This document shows positions 5,929 through 7,036 of a stretch of 7,036 nt of DNA, one piece after another (positions within the stretch are counted from its first letter, which is position 1; each line of letters starts with the position of its first letter). The notes beneath the pieces are model-generated. The model was not told the origin of the DNA, searched no databases, and saw only the letters and a program-made list of their open reading frames with translations. Source of the stretch: a bacterium. GTDB taxonomy: Bacteria; Cyanobacteriota; Vampirovibrionia; Gastranaerophilales; Gastranaerophilaceae. The position numbers and the translations under genes were made by a program. Location of the stretch: the NCBI GenBank assembly GCA_004558955.1, contig SFZC01000097.1, forward strand, positions 1 through 7,036, given 5' to 3'.

Positions 5929-6996
5929 CTATAACTCATGTAATGACTCGGTTAGAAATTTTATCCTCGTAATGCTAAAAGTCACGTCTTTCGCAATTAC
6001 GTTCATCAGAACATCTGCTCTGAGCGGAGGAATTTCGTATCCCTGACCGGTCTTTAGTACTATAAACAGACAATCCCCTTCAAATCGGTGTGACCCGATT
6101 GATTTTTTGATGTCTATTGTTTTTATTAAACCTTTTTTAGTTTTTCTCTCGACTAAAATTTCATCGGAGGATAAAACTTTTTCTGTATTATATACTAATT
6201 CTTCAAAATCGTAAAGGGCAGGATTTAAGATTTTGATTTTATATTCTGCCCAAGATACAGTCTGGTCTATTGCTTTATCAGAATTGTTAATTTTTTCAAC
6301 GTTTATTATTTTTGACGTGTTGTGGAGTGCGTTTTGAAGTTCCTCTTTTATTCTTTTCGGGCTTGTTTCTTCTAACAACTCGATATCCACAAGTTCTGTA
6401 GTGCTTTCGCTATATAAAGGCAAGGCAATTCCCATTGAAATCTTCATTGTCGGGTTGTATCCACAAGAAAATGCTACGTTAAGATTTGTTCTTGAAACCG
6501 CTTTGAAAAACGTATTTTGCCAATCCAAATGTGAAAAATATTTCAAAACACCCGTTTTTGTCAATTTAATTCTGTATCTGAACAATTCTCGGTTTGGGTG
6601 AACTGTTGACGGGTCAACAACTACGGCAACTTCTTTTGCTTTAAGTTGGGCTTTTTCGCTTGCTTTAAATTCTGGTGCCATTATCTTTTTGACGTTCATA
6701 TTCTGGCAAACTCCGCAACCTACGCAATGTTGTTGGCAGGTTGGTACGATATGTGGCGAATTTGCATCAATCATCATCGCTTTAATGTATTCTGCTTTGA
6801 ACCAATCAGTATTAATTCCCACATCAATAAAGTTCCACGGCAATTCTTCTTCTAATCCAAACTGCCTTTCTGCTCTTTGTGTTAGGTTTATGTCCAGTTC
6901 TTTCGCTGTTTCAAACCAAACATTTTTGTCAAAATATTCACCCCAAGCATCAAGGTAACAGCCTTTTTTGTACAAGGCTTCAATATATTCACCACC
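5929..6996 (-). CDS. Radical SAM C-terminal tail fused to DUF2344 (TIGR03936-like), 5'-truncated
   Basis: The frame is open from 6996 to TAG at 5931-5929 (355 codons); the first conventional start is TTG at 6975 (348 aa). Residues 1-90 of that form resemble the extreme C-terminus of the B12-binding radical SAM family TIGR03960: KKGCYLDAWGEYFDKNVW, LPWNFIDVGI, then a CX3CX2CX2C cluster (Cys80, 84, 87, 90) in HCVGCGVC. Residues about 131-335 match DUF2344: FRYRIKLTKTGVLKYFSHLDWQNTFFKAV, then FSCGYNPTMKISMGIALPL. In many bacteria these regions belong to one long fusion or to adjacent genes just upstream of rne/rng; the biochemical role is not established. The radical SAM core is missing. Codons upstream of TTG still look homologous (GGEYIEA) until TAA at 6999-6997, so the gene is broken there by a rearrangement or chimera, or has become a remnant. 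A weak AAGGTGG at the break could serve a rare ATT start, which I think is coincidental. Confidence 0.85.
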   Translation of the reverse strand, partial: GGEYIEALYKKGCYLDAWGEYFDKNVWFETAKELDINLTQRAERQFGLEEELPWNFIDVGINTDWFKAEYIKAMMIDANSPHIVPTCQQHCVGCGVCQNMNVKKIMAPEFKASEKAQLKAKEVAVVVDPSTVHPNRELFRYRIKLTKTGVLKYFSHLDWQNTFFKAVSRTNLNVAFSCGYNPTMKISMGIALPLYSESTTELVDIELLEETSPKRIKEELQNALHNTSKIINVEKINNSDKAIDQTVSWAEYKIKILNPALYDFEELVYNTEKVLSSDEILVERKTKKGLIKTIDIKKSIGSHRFEGDCLFIVLKTGQGYEIPPLRADVLMNVIAKDVTFSITRIKFLTESLHEL

Positions 6997-7036
6997 TTAT
7001 GGAACAGGTAAAACATATCAAAGGAGTTAAGGTTAA

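Noticed and set aside
5916..5939. RNase E/G start at ATG 5939
   Set aside because: No ribosome site precedes it and it overlaps the upstream stop; ATG 5915 has AAAGGA at ideal spacing.
6997..7009. 13-base match (inverted) between 6997-7009 and 1873-1885, both reading PVP-stop
   Set aside because: The similarity ends at once on both sides, so it does not show that the right edge derives from the mlaD-like locus. Probably chance, at most junction microhomology.
1..7036. CRISPR array, tRNA/rRNA, transposase, phage or defence system
   Set aside because: No repeat-spacer pattern, cloverleaf or transposase/integrase motif was seen. Apart from the left-end foldback and right-edge stretch, the window is filled by the genes listed.

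Overview
This 7,036-base window is AT-rich (roughly mid-30s % GC by eye) and densely coded. It holds two converging transcription units. The gene mix suggests a bacterium with an outer membrane: an MCE/MlaD lipid-transport subunit, a tailed RNase E/G, a radical-SAM/DUF2344 protein directly upstream of RNase E/G, and a two-subunit iron-sulfur L-serine dehydratase. My best guess is a gut-type non-photosynthetic cyanobacterial relative (Melainabacteria/Gastranaerophilales). This rests on gene content, base composition and a faint prepilin theme, not on a marker gene, so a diderm Firmicute or another AT-rich phylum remains possible.

Left side, + strand: a dihydropteroate synthase gene (folP, folate pathway) lacking its true 5' end is followed after 48 nt by an MCE-family mlaD-like gene. 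The first 215 bases are not ordinary sequence. Bases 1-79 are the exact reverse complement of 137-215, and the 57-base loop between them (80-136), read on the minus strand, is 19 in-frame codons of the missing upstream part of the same folP gene (containing KGQPFGLKDL). The apparent folP start near base 116 is therefore spurious. The simplest reading is a foldback chimera at a contig end; a real small inversion is a less likely alternative.

Right side, minus strand, read from high to low coordinates: a 5'-truncated radical-SAM-tail/DUF2344 protein, RNase E/G (rne/rng), a 99-aa secreted or membrane-anchored protein, a 73-aa prepilin-like protein, sdaAB and sdaAA. Spacings run from an 11-base overlap to a 13-base gap, so this is almost certainly one operon. 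It combines RNA processing, two unrecognised small envelope proteins and serine catabolism (L-serine to pyruvate plus ammonia). It meets the folP-mlaD pair tail to tail with only 9 bases between the stop codons.

Right edge: the DUF2344 reading frame looks homologous to the C-terminal part of a longer radical SAM protein, but an in-frame TAA at 6997-6999 cuts it off, and the bases beyond do not encode the expected upstream motif in any frame. With conserved genes broken at both ends, the window looks like a complete short contig with at least one, perhaps two, chimeric ends. I do not see a new defence, mobile or CRISPR-type system. The most novel biological candidates are the two small envelope proteins inside the RNase E operon.
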